Assembly: GCF_030052815.1 (NCBI RefSeq)
Contig: NC_079505.1
Location: 18,317,421-18,381,420 of the forward strand
DNA length: 64,000 nucleotides
From: Hevea brasiliensis
Lineage: Eukaryota; Streptophyta; Magnoliopsida; Malpighiales; Euphorbiaceae
Reading direction: 5' to 3'
This document shows, one piece after another, positions 10,331 to 22,747 of this stretch. The position numbers were made by a program, and so were the translations under genes. The notes beneath the pieces are model-generated. The model was not told the origin of the DNA. It searched no databases and worked only from the letters and a program-made list of their open reading frames with translations. Position 1 is the first letter of the stretch. The number at the start of each line of letters is the position of its first letter.

Positions 10331-12372
10331 ACTAAATGGATAGTTACTCCAACATGTTTTTATTAGCCTAATATTATTCCTTTGTTAAACTTTTTGCATT
10401 GCACTACACTATCACACGGATCACTCTTACCCTTTTAGCCTCGTTAGTACTAGCCAAGGAGACCATGGTTCTACTCGAGCTATGACGAATTGGTGAATGC
10501 TAGCTCCCCATGCCCGTACCTTCGAGTATATAAAAGAGCCACAGCTCCGGCCGTTGTGCTTAATGGACAAGCTCTCGCATGGGTGACCCTTTTCCTACCC
10601 AATAAAGCCCATGAGCCATAGATTTCAACCCTAGGTACCCCGTAGATTTTTGTTGTGCTAGATTCGTATCATTACTGTTCAAACCATAAGTTCTAGTGGT
10701 AGTTGAGATGAACCTAGGCCTATGCATAAGCCCGATGTGTGTATAGGCCCAAGTCCATTTCAAAACCCATGTTAAGCAAGAGGATGCTTACTTATGAATA
10801 AACTTTAAGGATATAAATCTTTTGTTTGTGAGGGAAGGATCGTCCTAGACCACCCCCTGTTGGTGTGTCCAGTGTACCATAGCCTAGGATATAATTTTTT
10901 TTTCTTACCCTGCACATGAGAGTTGAAGGTATAAGGGGGCAAAGATTCAATTCTAGAGATTTTTTTTTTTCAATTTTGATTTAGTCTTTGGTCCGATTTT
11001 AGTTCAATTTATATGGTCTGGTTTTGGGTTCAGTTTTGGTTCTATTGGTATGGTTCAGTTTTGGTTTTGTAAAAGTAAAGGCAAAAAAAAGAAAAAAAAA
11101 TGGTCCATTCATGCATTACATTCATGTACGTAGCATGCTTAGGTTAACCCTTAAATCCTTTTTTTTTTTAGCAAACATAGCCTCAAAACACACCAAAGAA
11201 ACTTCCAATCAGGTCACTTGGGTTAGGGAAGGGAAGAGACTAGTAAGGATTTCACTTGCACTACTTAAGATGGAAGAAACTATAGCCGTGCTTGATGAAA
11301 TATTGAATGCCAAGATGTTTGGGCTAGAAGAGACAATTGTGGTCAACTTTAGAAAGAGGCCCCGAGGTAGGCCAATTAAGTGGCATTAAAGTTATTGAGG
11401 TTCAAATTGTGTCTCACACCCCAAGGAGATTTTTTCCAATTCAGCCAACCCTTATCCGAAGTTTTGGAGCGTCTCAAAGTTCAAGACCTCCTATAGCTCT
11501 TAGCACCCAGACCACTACCAAATCCACTCCCACCTAGCTATGATATCAACCAATGTTGCTGGTTCTACCAAGCCCACAGTCATGACACCGACTGATGCTT
11601 TCAACTTAAGCATGATATCTAAGACCTAATTGATGCCAAAAGGATAATTGACCCAGAAAATCAACCCAAAAGCCTCATGCCTAGTCAAAATTTCCACCTA
11701 CACCAGTTCTCTACATGATCTCCATCACCCCAAATAACCCTAACAGAATTATTGACTTTATCCAACCCATCCAAAAGCCCAATGAACTTATACAACCCAT
11801 CCAAAAGCCCAGTGAACTTATCCAACCCATCCAAAAGCCCAATGAACCTCAGTCTATAATGGTTGTTGACATTTGTGATAATTCTAGCTATGATGAGCGT
11901 CCTTTGAATGTCTGGACTAATTCTGATGAGGAGATAGTTGCATTACAACTAGATGATTCAGTTCCACTATTGTCTGATTTTTAAGTTATTGGGATCTATG
12001 AAAACTTGATGGATCCAAAAGTGGTTACTGTGAAGAAAGGGATAAAATTTTTTTTTCTAGCATGGGCCTAGGAAAAAGTATAGATGGGCTGGTGACTTTT
12101 CTTGAGATGAAGGGGCGAATCACGAGTCATGGTTTGGGCTATGAGCCAACAGAAGAGGAAAAAGAACCAAAACCTCCTAAGTTCTTGAAAGAGAGGGGCA
12201 ATTACCTGGACATATGATTAGGGGTTACTACATGTGAAAGTGCTAAAGTAGAAAATCAGGACCATTGATCTAAGGACTGCATGGAAAGCTAAGCACCTAA
12301 AGTTATACTCCTAAGTTTGAGTTTATTTTTTGTAATGCTCACAGTAGTGATACTGATGTTTCCAATTCTGAT
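10331..12372 (+). pseudogene. Degenerate gag/leader region of the Tat element
   Basis: No intact gag is seen. Open stretches at 11024-11389 and 11715-11984 lie in the expected sense but show no domain I recognise. The second contains three copies of a 30-bp repeat. Poly-A and poly-T runs at 10888-11165 add to the decayed look. It is inferred to be old gag and leader sequence from its position between the primer site and the pre-RT segment. Confidence 0.4.
11761..11850 (+). repeat. Three 30-bp tandem repeats in the gag remnant
   Basis: Units begin at 11761, 11791 and 11821 and keep the reading frame, giving a repeated IQPIQKPNEL-like decapeptide. Confidence 0.85.
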
Positions 12373-12693
12373 GTGCTTGATAAAGATTTTGAGGCAAAGA
12401 TCAATAACATTCCCAATCCTTCTGCTTACTTGTTTGATGTTTATTCTAATGGGCATATGCATGGCATTCATAATCATTTAGAATTTATTTTTGTTAATGC
12501 ATCAAAATCGATCTCTATTAATTTGGGTACACCAAATAATCCTAAAGACATTAAGTTAGCTGAAGATTTAACCCAAGAAGAAAGAGATAAATTTATAGCC
12601 TTGTTAACAAAGTACCAAGAAGCACATGCCTCGAGCTTAAAATTAGAAGGTCGATTTCTAAGCCACGCTGGAGTCCCTATAGGAAAAGAGTGA
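12373..12693 (+). pseudogene. Tat pre-RT segment
   Basis: The open stretch includes LAEDLTQEERDKFIALLTKY, which resembles the conserved region just upstream of RT in Tat/Ogre polyproteins, where lysine-rich text precedes a KY-E-F-A-W-like block. Here the block is followed by HASSLKLEGRF instead of the RT N-terminus. RT itself, with its YVDD-like box, is absent, so a deletion removes RT and RNase H. Confidence 0.6.
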
Positions 12694-12779
12694 TCAAAAG
12701 TTGACTTAGCTAGTTATCCTAATGAAGAGTAAAATTTCGTGCTATGAAGGATTAATAGTAGCACATGTGGACCTAGAGA

Positions 12780-13104
12780 GAGAAGGAAAATGATATGAAG
12801 ACATAAGGAGGTCTCTGGAAGTGAGAGAATACTCACAATAAGCCAATAAAAGAGATAGAGCAATAATTCATAAATTAGCTGCTCAACTTACTTTGGCTGG
12901 GGGGCAATTCTACAAACTCTTATGTGTGATAGAAAAATAGGCTGAGTAAATAATGAAAGAAGTACACGCAGGAATGTGTGGTCCCCATATGAATGGAAAG
13001 GTTCTAGTTGGGAAAAAATATTCAAAACATATAAGGATAGGGCTGAAAAACTCCCTTATGTTCTTTAAGGTTATCGTAATACTGCAAGGACATCCACGGG
13101 GGCA
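12780..13104 (+). pseudogene. Tat integrase N-terminal remnant
   Basis: Translation with frame changes gives KRDRAIIHKLAAQLTLAGGQ and then KEVHAGMCGPHMNG. These match the region before and within the zinc-binding domain of Tat-lineage integrase. The catalytic core that should follow is missing. About 13040 onward reads AEKLPYV, a stop, GYRNTARTSTGATP, which is the segment just after the core. The insertion of C1 then cuts it after the STGATP codons. Confidence 0.7.
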
Positions 13105-13109
13105 ACCCC

Positions 13110-16100
13110 TGTAACATCCTCCCCGTAGCAACTCAGGTACATTCTCTTCATTGATCGCAGGTGTCGGTCGGACAGCAGAACGTCCGGAAAAATATTTAAA
13201 CTAAAGTGAGGAACCATAATTAACTCAAATATTAATAAGAAAAATTTAGGAAAAATTTTAGAAATAAAATACAACCAAGTTAAACGAGCCGGTGCCCTAG
13301 CGATGGGTAACCAGAGGGAAGTTGCGGTTCTCGCAATGAGGAGCCCTAGACCCGGGGGAAAAATTATAAAATAATTTTTGGGACTCCAAAGAAGGGTCAT
13401 TGAGGTTCCTATGGCATTAGAATGCCAAGAAAATACCTAGAAAAATTTTTCAATCGGTACAGACAATTTTGACCCGTTAAGCCAAACGGAGGGCATTTTG
13501 GTCATTTCGCCTTCAGAGACGATTTTTGGCCGACTTGTCCAGTTGAGTAAATAATTATTATGACATAAAATGTGAATAAATATTGTTGAAAATTGAATTG
13601 AAAATGAGTAGAAATGAAAAGAAAAGAAAAAGGATAAAAATATGAATTTTGACATCACATGATGTCATTAAATCATTTCCACCCAATCATCTTGCAACAA
13701 GCCACTAAAACCCAATTAAAAAGAGCTTAATTAGAACCAAATCAGCTCATCTTCTTCATTTGGTTCATGTTAGCCGAACCACTTCTTGAGCCTTCCTCCA
13801 TAGATGCTTTTTGAAGCTCTAATTTCCCATCAAAATCATTCATATTTTCTCAATCATCAAACACAAAAAAAACTTGATTTTTGACCTAGCTTGAGAGATT
13901 GGAAGCAAAAGGGAGTGACTAGATGGATTTTCAACCAAGGTTAGTGCTTTAACTTATGTTTATTTCTGTGTTTTATAGAAGAAATTAGTAAATCCTACAA
14001 CTAGATGCCATAGAAACTTGTAGATGAGTGAAAATCTGGAATATGTACAGTGTATGCATGAACAGTAAATTTTAAAAATTCATAACTGGAGTTAGGAATC
14101 TCAGATCAGGGTGATTTTAATGTCAAAAGAAACCTTAAGGAATGTTCTAAAACCTTGTAGTTTTATGTCAGACTTGATTCTAATGTTAGGTTAGGGTTTG
14201 AGGACAAAACATTTTATTGCTTGCTGATTTCCTGCAACATGACAGCCACCTTCAATAAATCATAACTGGAGCCATAAAACTCGAAATGATGTGATTCTTG
14301 AGTCCTTGAAACGCTTATTGAATGCTCTAAAACCTTGTAGTTATGGCCAAGAGCTAATTGTGGTAGCTGCTGGGTGATATTTTTACATTTCCTTACTACT
14401 ATCCTGCATGTACTGGATTCTGGACAGGTTGCACCTTTTTAATTAGTTCTGCAATTTCCGATCTGATTTTGATGTGATTCTAATTGGAGATTGAGTTAGA
14501 CATATGAAGGTTGAGTTCTGGAAAATATGGTCTTCAAATCTTGTTTCTATAAATTATAGTGATTATTTTTGCACCCTGTTTCTGCATGCTGATTGTGCAC
14601 TGAGTGCACTATTCATTCTAGTAACATGTATATTGCATGAGCTGGAAATTTTAGAGAGAAACTTGGACCTTGCTTAGGTAATGGTGAAAGAACCTTTTAA
14701 TGGTCAATTAGTGACCATTTGAGGTAAGTTGATCATAAATTGGAGTGAAATATGGTATTGCAAATTGGTTTGGGTAGGCTGCCTAGGGTAACCAGCATAG
14801 TGGCTGTGAGTCCAGCCCACTTGGACTGCCATATCTTTGGCTGTGTTAGTCCAATTGGTGTTTGGCCAATTGGACATGCATTTTTGCTGAAGAAACCATG
14901 CCCAAAAGACCAAAGCAAGAGGACCAAAACTTGGCCCCAATCCGGATACCCTGCAAACAGCCCCTGCAGAATGACCAAATGAACAGTAACTGTTCATTTG
15001 GCCATAACTCACTGTAGATATGGTCAATTGACCTGAAATTTTTACAGCAACAAGATAGGATATAGACAAACAACTTTCATGAAGAACATCACCCCAAATT
15101 ATGCCATTAACCCATTCAAACTATTGGGCAAAGTTAAGTTATCAAACCTGCAACTCTGCAGATTTTCATTTGAGCAGTAATGTTTGGATGGCGATAACTC
15201 TCTCTAGAAAACTCGGATTTAGGCGATTCTTGAACCGATGGAAACCTAAGGTATGGTAGAACATGTCATATGAAGGAAGTTAGACCAAATTATGAACTTA
15301 ACTTGATCAAATTACTGACCAAATTTGGACCAAAATCTGCCAAAACCCAAAAGTGCAGCATGAACAGTGCACGTGAACAGTAAACTTATTTTGGCCATAA
15401 CTTGAGCTAAAAAACTCCAAATAGAGTGATTCAAAAAAGGAAATTCAACTAGACAAAATAAGGAACAACTTTCATGTTTACCATTTCCTCAAATTCCTAC
15501 TGCAATAGTGCCCAATGGAATAGTAAAGTTGAGTTAGCAAAATTGAAAATTTTGCTTCTCTTAGTTTAAGCTTAGAAATGGTATTAATGCTTAATGCCAA
15601 CAAGTTTTAAATGAAAAAATGTAGTATGTTTGAAGTGCCAAAGTCAATGTACATATTTTCTATGCAAAAGTCAACATTTTTGTTGACCAATGAGGTGAAT
15701 AGTATCACCAAAACTTGAAATTCAAAATTTGAAATTAGAAATGCATCTAGGGGACTTTAAATTGCAATTGGCAATTAATACTAGCAAATGTAAAACTCAA
15801 AATGTGGGATCTTGATGTAATAAGAATTAATATATCCATTAAGTATAAAAAGGTCAACATTTTGGTTGACTAGTAAGGTGAATAGTAATCAAAATGATTA
15901 GTAAATTAAGATGAAGACCTAGAACCAATTCTAAGCTTAAATGCTTAGAATTGTATGACAAATATGGACTATGCATCCTAGTCAAAATTGTTAAAAAGAA
16001 ATTCAGGCCATAAATTTGAAATCCATGAAATATTCATGGATTACTTGAAACATGAAAAATAAGTCACCTAATTGATGTGAATAGATAGTTAGAGCACATA

Positions 16101-17815
16101 TGCTCATCACAAATGGAATTCATAAAATATTAGAAACTCAACTTGAAATATAAAATTTGTAATTACATAAGTAGATTCTTGAATGTATAAATGAGAAAGG
16201 AAAAATGTTTTGAATACAATGGTACATGTGAACCATTGTTTAGAATTGTGATCAATATGAATAACATAATGAATGGACAAATAAACCGTATTAATGTATG
16301 AAAGAGACATTAGTTCTCATTATTGTAAAGAGGAGAAGTATTTTGAGTACAATGGTATAAAAGGATAATTGATGTGAATTGTGATCATATAAATGATCAA
16401 ATGAATGTATGAATTATGATTGAAATTTATCATGAAATAATGAAGTCATAAAGCACAATATATTAATATTTTAAAATATTAAATGCCCTAGTATACCTAA
16501 CAAGATTGGTTTGGATAGTTTGGCATGCCAATAGGGTATTGTTTTAGCAGTACTGCGAAAGGCTTTATGCCCGTATTCATGGCTTTATGCCCGTATTCAT
16601 GGCTTTTATACCCGTATTCATGGCTTTTATGCCCGATTATGTGATATCATGGCTTTTAGCCATACTGACTGCATACGTGGTTGACGTTCTGCGTCCCATG
16701 GTATGACGGCCCGAGGCACCGCGGTGTCCAGTGCCAACGACCCGTTATCTAGTCCAGTCGTCTAGTATAGGCTACTTGGGCAGTCAATTAAAGTATTATT
16801 CAATTCAGGCAGCTAAGTTAAGTTAAGATCCAGTACAATTAAATTAAGTATTGAATGAATAAGCAAAAGAGATTAGCAAAAAAAACATAAAAAAAATAAA
16901 AATTGCGTAACCGCATGCACTTGAAATATAATACGATAGAATAAATTATATACCGCTAGTATTATTGAAAGTTATAAACTAAGCACTTCCAAAGAGGAAC
17001 AAACTAGTATATAAGATCGTTGATACTAGAAATACCATACCAAATTAAATTGATTCTTGAGTATCTGAATTATCATTTATTTCTTTCTTTACTTGTATAT
17101 ATTATTTCTGGTTATATTATTGCACCACTAAGTAGAAATGCTTAGCGCGAGGGAATTGCTTCCTCGCAGTCTTGAAGGTAAAACCAGATGGTATCATTGA
17201 GATTTTTGGAGTCCAGATCTGCAGAAGTGTCAGAAGAGTTCAAGATTGTCACCTCCTCAGCAATGCATGTAGATAGGGCTCATTTTATACATGTTATGTA
17301 GATTGTTCATTCCTAGCACATTGTAAATTATTTGTATATCTTGTACAAAATAAACTCATGTAATTAACCTATGAATTATGGAAGCTATTCAAAGTAAGTA
17401 TTTTAGTATGTGAATTGAATTTGAGTTATAATGAGATTATACTTGTGAATATTGAGATATTGAAAATCTAATGAGATTTCTGAGAAATCGGATCTTTGTA
17501 TTGGGATACATTATGTTTGAAAATTTTTGAGACTATTAAGTTTGAGAAATTGAGTATATATTGAAATTGTTTTTGGCAGGTTCAGAAGAACTGTTAGTCC
17601 AAATTACAGCTGACACTTTGTCGGATTATCGTTAAAATTTTTGAAATTTCCAATTTAGTTAGATTTTGATAAAAGTAAAAATAGCCTAAATCTTCAATAA
17701 AGTTTTTGAATAAATAAATCAAGAACTGTAATGAAATCAGATAAAATAGAGTGCTCCGGCTCACTGAGTGGCATAATTTGCTCGGCTACACTGTAGTCGG
17801 GTAAGGGGTGTCACA
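13110..17815 (+). repeat. C1: 4.7-kb solo LTR in the Tat integrase
   Basis: A single TG...CA unit, starting tgtaacatcctcccc and ending gggtaaggggtgtcaca, is flanked by the exact duplication acccc (13105-13109 and 17816-17820). Removing it and one acccc rejoins the integrase reading STGATPFSLVYG. No gag, pol or second LTR is inside, so it is a solo LTR left by recombination. Its start is homologous to the start of the A-type LTRs read on the minus strand, so it belongs to a chromovirus in plus orientation. It carries degenerate 180-200-bp units around 14080-15500 and a 20-bp minisatellite at 16561. Confidence 0.85.
16561..16650 (+). repeat. 20-bp minisatellite ggctttatgcccgtattcat in C1
   Basis: Units begin at 16561, 16581, 16601 (21 bp) and 16622, with a further degenerate unit downstream. 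The same array, with five diverged units, is in C2 at 27406-27505. A looser version is in D at 44295-44375, so it is a marker of this LTR family. Confidence 0.85.
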
Positions 17816-18231
17816 ACCCCATTCTCTTTAGTGTATGGGACTAAAGTAGTGCTATCCATTAAGCAAGAGGTCAAATCCTTAAGAGTGATGCTAGAAGCTA
17901 AGATCCTAGAAAATGAGTGGGCCTAGAAGAGATATGAAGAACTAGCTTTGATTGATGAAAAGAGGATGTGAGCCTTGTATCATATGTAGGCTTATCAGAG
18001 GAAGATAGCTAGAGCCTTTAATAAGAAGGTGAAGCCAAGAAAGATCAAAGAGGGAGACATGGTTTTGAAACAAGCTCAGCCCATCCCTTTTGATTTAAGA
18101 GGAAAGTTTACCCAAGCTAGGATGGTCCATACATAGTCAACAAGATCTTACCACAGTAAGAATATCAGACCTGGATGGGAATGAATTTCAAGAACCAGTC
18201 AATTTAGACAGGCTTAAATGGTACTTTGTGT
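17816..18231 (+). pseudogene. Tat integrase C-terminal remnant
   Basis: Continuing from before C1, the text reads PFSLVYGTKVVLSIKQEVKS, then YQRKIARAFNKKVKPRKIKE and GDMVLK, a familiar Tat/Athila integrase C-terminus. A stop near 17970 and a frameshift near 18120 break it, and it ends at a TGA near 18229. It identifies the lineage and the plus orientation of the element. Confidence 0.8.
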
Positions 18232-19102
18232 GAGACAGGCCCGCTAGGCTGAAAACCTGCAAAAGGTGGTCTAGGCAAAAGTAAAGGTCAAAAAAAAAAA
18301 GAAAAGAAAAGAAAAAATGCTAGATTGAAAACCTGCAAAAGGCAGTCTAGGCAAAAGGAGATATGAGAGAAGATCTGGATGGAAAACCTAAAAAGGCCAT
18401 TCAACAGGTTATAAAGCTTATTTCTAACTTTGGAAGGTTAGAAATTTAGCAAAACTAAATGTAAGAGGGAGTAATGGTGTACCCGAATAAATAAAGAAGT
18501 TTTTATTGCATTAACTAGGAATGGATTTTATTTAATTATGATTGTGAATTTTGTGTCTTGAGAGATACATCAAATGATTAAGTACTTGAACTGCAATGTT
18601 TTGATTTAATCTATGTCTTCTGAGTATGACAAGATAGGTGCTTGATATGGATGCCCTGGCAATTGTCCAATTAAAAAAAAAAAAGAGAAAAAAAAAGGAG
18701 CTTGCTAGGTGGAAAACCCGAAAGGGCCGCTTAGGCAAAAGTTAGAGCAAGCCCGCTGAGATGAAAATCCAAAAGGACATTTCAGGCAAAAGTTAGGGCA
18801 CAGAGAATGGAGTTCATGAAAGAGAAATGAGTCAAGATAGAAACCATGGGGGGAGAGAAGAAAAAAGAAAAATCAGAGAGAAATTGTATTGTGACCTTAA
18901 GGAAGTCTTTTTTGGTGAACAATTCTTCTAAAAAACTTTGAGGCTATAAGAAAGTTTTTGCAAAAAGAGATCCCCCAGAGGACTAAGTTTTTTTTTTTTA
19001 GAATCTTTAGTAAAATCAGCATGCCCATGATAGGAAGTAGCATACAAGAAACATAAAAATCAGAGAGAATTTTGAGACCCAATCATTCTAAATTTTTCAA
19101 AT
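18232..19102 (+). other. Tat element 3' untranslated spacer
   Basis: There is no gene here. It contains repeated phrases of the type gaaaacctgcaaaaggcagt followed by ctaggcaaaa (about 18250, 18325, 18705 and 18760), separated by A-rich runs. The phrases recur four times with variation. They are typical noncoding filler between integrase and the 3' LTR of Tat-type elements. Confidence 0.55.
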
Positions 19103-19816
19103 CATGACAGATATTTTTTGGTAAGTCCTTAGACTTTGTTTAGGGCGCATGACATCGTTGTGTAAGGCATAGAAGAACATGCATCAACATGTCACCTGTG
19201 GGTGTGTAAGGCGTAGAATAACATGCATCACCACAGTTTCAAGTGTCGAACTACGAGGGGGTCTGATTCCTCCTCAGGATAGTGAGGGGGATACGTAGGT
19301 AGTTTAGGACCGCGGTCCTAAATACGAACCCACAACATTTCATGACAGATGTTTTTTGGTAAGTCCTTAGACGTTGTTTAGGGCACATGGCATAGTTGTG
19401 TAAGGCATAGAAGAACACGCATCAACATGTCACCTGTAGGTGTGTAAGACGTAGAAGAACATGCATCACCACAGTTTCAAGTGTCGAACTACGAGTGGGT
19501 CTGATTCTTCCTCAGGATAATGAGGGGGATACGTAGGTAGTTTAGGACCGCGATCCTAAATACGAACCCACAACATTTCATGACAGATGTTTTTTGGTAA
19601 GTCCTTAGACGTTGTTTAGGGCACATGGCATAGTTGTGTAAGGTGTAGAAGAACACGCATCAACATGTCACCTGTAGGTGTGTAAGGCATAGAAGAACAT
19701 GCATCACCACAGTTTTAAGTGTCGAACTACGAGTGGGTCTAATTCATCCTCAGGATAATGAGGGGGATACGTAGGTAGTTTAGGACTGCGGTCCTAAATA
19801 CTAATCCACAACATTT
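19103..19816 (+). repeat. Three 238-bp tandem repeats in the 3' UTR
   Basis: Units start at 19103, 19341 and 19579 with catgacagat. Each contains an inner repeated phrase (gtgtaaggcatagaagaac) twice and the palindrome tttaggaccgcggtcctaaa. The palindrome is perfect at 19303-19322 and has one change in each of the other units. Tandem repeats in this position are known from Ogre-type elements and can seed satellites. Confidence 0.9.
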
Positions 19817-19819
19817 CAA

Positions 19820-20075
19820 ATCACATAGTTGCCATTGTCATGAGACCGTAGCTAGTCTCATGACACAGAGTATATCGACAGAGCAAGATGCACTCAATTT
19901 TCACATGACACAGTTATCACTATTATGAGACCGTAGCTAGTCTCATGATGCAGAGTGTATCGACAGAGCAAGATACACTCATTTTTCACATGACACAGTT
20001 ATTACTTTTATGAGACCGTAGCTAGTCTCATAACATAGAGTATGTCGACCGAGCAAGATATACTTGATCCTCATA
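19820..20075 (+). repeat. Three 85-bp tandem repeats with a hairpin
   Basis: The phrase tgagaccgtagctagtctca recurs with gagacc at 19842, 19927 and 20012, a fixed 85-bp step. Each copy can fold with a tgagac/gtctca stem. The array directly follows the 238-bp array and precedes the purine tract. Confidence 0.88.
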
Positions 20076-20157
20076 GCCAATGTTTCATAGTTATTAGAAA
20101 TTTGAGTTTCACTTTGACGAAACTTGAGCAATGCTTTCACATTGATTTCAACTTTCG

Positions 20158-20175
20158 CCAAAGTGGGGGGTAAAC
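20158..20175 (+). other. Polypurine tract of the Tat element
   Basis: The run aaagtggggggtaaac stands immediately before the 3' LTR start tgtagaccc. This is the expected place for plus-strand priming. Confidence 0.75.
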
Positions 20176-22526
20176 TGTAGACCCTTATTTTGTGATGAGT
20201 ATGTGCATTGAGGCCGTGGGAAACCCGATGATGAAAAATTATATGACTGTAAGATATAATTGGAGGCATGGAGCTGAATTATTAATTCCGTGGCATGATT
20301 TTGAAAAAATAAAAATAATAATAAAGTTTTGAGGAAATTAATTTAATTAAATTTAAATAAAATTTTGTTTTGTTTAAATTTAATATGGGTAGTTCTTAAA
20401 TGGATCTAATTAAGTTTAATTGGGCTCTATGGGCCTAAGAAAGCCTAGTTAGGAATTTTAAATAGGACCCATTTAATTATTTTCTAAAAATTAAAATAAC
20501 AAATATCTCTCTCCTCCTTGACCCCACTCTCTTCCTCACTCCCTATTGGTGTCACCCCCTTTCCCTCTCTTTCTATTGGTTAGAACACCTCACCCATATT
20601 CCAGTCTCATCCAAATTCATCAATCCTAGTCATTTAAGTTATCTGAACCTTATCACCTTAAGACTCCAAATCCTACCACACCTCTTCCTCACTCCCTATT
20701 GGTGCCTTCCATTTTTTTCTGTCTTCCTATTGGTTAAAACACCTCACCCATATCCCAGTCTTATTCAAATTCTGCAATCGTAGTTGTTTAAGTCATCTAA
20801 ACTTTATCATCCTAGGACTCCAAACCCTATCACACCTCTCTCCCAAAACCTTATAAATACCCCACTGATAAAAAATAAAAAAGGGAGGAAAAGAAGAAAA
20901 AAGAGAGGGGAAAAAGAGGAAGAAAAAAAAAAGAAAAGAAAAAAAAGGAGGGAAAAAGAAAAAAAAAAGGAGAAAAGAAAAAGAGGATGATGGGAGGAAA
21001 GAAGAAGAGAAAATTCAGAGCTATAGGAAATTTAGAGATATTCAAGACTCTTTGAGTTCTTTTTTTTTTCTTTTCTTCAAGAAGATTTTCATACAAGATT
21101 TCTGGAAGGTCAGTTTTTATTGTTTTCTTTTCAAGATCTATGCCACATAATATTTTAATTCTATGCTCTTTGTCTTCAATTTATTTTATATGTTCATATA
21201 GATCATGTAATCATGTTTAATTTGAGGGGATACACAACTCTGCACATGTTTAGTTTCTGTCTCTCGTACTTTTATTATTTTTCTTTATTTTCTTTATTTT
21301 TTATTACAAACAAAATTGGTAAGTAGCCCTAAGGTAAGTACCAAAGAGGGCATTTGCGCGGAGCTTATATGGAGCTAAACGGGAGTAAGCCAGGGATATC
21401 ATTGCCATACTAGAAGAGAAGACCCTTTTTTAAGGGTAGCTTGCCCCAATGGCAACTGCATTTACCAACAAGTAAGTAGCTCTAAACTTCTCGAATAACC
21501 ATTGGCATGAAATTGTAGTAATAATAGAACTTTCATTTGGTAAATTAAAATTAACTTTGTTTTTAATTTAACTGACTTTTGCATGTAATTAATTTAAATA
21601 AATACTTTGTAAATTAAAATTAATCTTGTTTGTAAATTAAACTAATATTGGCATGTAAAATAAATTTAATTTAATACTTGGTAATTGTAAAATAAATTTG
21701 CATGTTAGAAATCTTTATTAGGTTGTGATTGTTTGGGACTTATGTGATATTAGAATAAATTACACATGTACATAATTAACTTAGTTCAATTATCCTTAGG
21801 GTAACTTGGTGAAAATTAATTATTTAGGTTAAATAGAAGCATAGGGTTATTTGAAATTGAATTTGTTTGTAAATTAAATTCCCCATAATAAATTAATTTT
21901 AGTCATCTGGTAAATATCATTTAAATAATTAGCAACCCCATAGATAGGAATTACTTGTGCATGAAAATTGTGTGTAAACAACAACCCTTTTTGTGAATTA
22001 CTTGCGTGTGTAGGATTAGAATTGCATTTTTTAGGATAAAGTTTAATAAAGGAATAATAAACAAGACTTCTAGAAACATTAGTAGAGGACTGGCACTCGA
22101 ATTAACGAGGTTAGACCAGGCGTAAGGGGTGCCTAACACCTTCCCTTTACGCACCCACTATCCCGAACCTAGACATTGGGCTATGGTAATGACGGTTGTG
22201 GAAACTCCGCAAGGAGTAAGTTGCCATCCATGACCCTCGAAAGAAACACTGAATATGTCCCGGTTATTACCCGGGTGGCGACTCCTGTCTATCTATGCCT
22301 TCGTGGCATAAATCCTTAGTACCGTGGTAGTGTTATGGGAAGACGGTACTTACCAGTGGTTTGATTCTATTAGGATTGTATGAAGTGCATGTCTAGGAAA
22401 TGCTGTCTAAGGAGGTGGTACTTAAGTGAGACCATTGTGACTCCACCATCTTTCCTGGGCATTACCTGGTGCATTTTATATAATTCTAATGGATGATATT
22501 TCACCTCACGTTCCCCTTGCCCTACA
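20176..22526 (+). repeat. Tat element 3' LTR
   Basis: The LTR is 2351 bp, starts tgtagaccc and ends ttgccctaca. It is collinear and nearly identical to 7970-10310 except for scattered changes, a patch at 21816-21900 and a short difference near 21350. The target duplication attgc follows at 22527. Confidence 0.9.
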
Positions 22527-22531
22527 ATTGC

Positions 22532-22747
22532 TCAATAGAGTGATCCCCTTCTTCCATTTCAGTATGGAGTTAGAATATCTCCTGAACAAATAACACAAGG
22601 AGATTTCCCTCCGTTAGTTCATATTTATGATGTAATACAATGTATGTAACAAATAAGGACATTGAGCAGTTGTACTTAGCAAAGAAAAGACACAAATTCA
22701 CAAATCAAAACATACTTCAAAAATTTTGCTCTGATACCACTAAAACA
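22532..22747 (-). other. A1 gag start, leader and primer site
   Basis: The gag ATG is at 22555-22557 with codons for MEEGDHS-like residues matching the A2 gag start MEGGDHS. The untranslated leader lies between it and the LTR. The minus-strand text TGGTATCAGAGC (22728-22739), eight bases from the LTR edge, pairs with the 3' end of initiator tRNA-Met and is the primer site. Confidence 0.8.

Larger units (their letters stand above)
7970..22526 (+). mobile_element. Non-autonomous Tat/Ogre-type Ty3/gypsy element
   Basis: This plus-strand element is flanked by an exact 5-bp duplication, attgc (7965-7969 and 22527-22531). It has 2.34-2.35-kb LTRs with TG and CA ends, a primer site after the left LTR and a purine tract before the right LTR. 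The interior keeps only scraps of the Tat lineage: a pre-RT segment, an integrase N-terminus and an integrase C-terminus (STGATPFSLVYG, split by solo LTR C1). RT, RNase H and the integrase catalytic core are missing. The two LTRs are very similar by eye, so it moved long after losing its enzymes, presumably helped by an intact relative. Confidence 0.85.

Noticed and set aside
14704..15073. Several overlapping ORFs on both strands in C1
   Set aside because: They are all within a noncoding solo LTR in competing frames, with no homologous reading in C2.
19103..20075. CRISPR-like array
   Set aside because: The units are full-length tandem repeats without unique spacers, in a plant retroelement 3' UTR.
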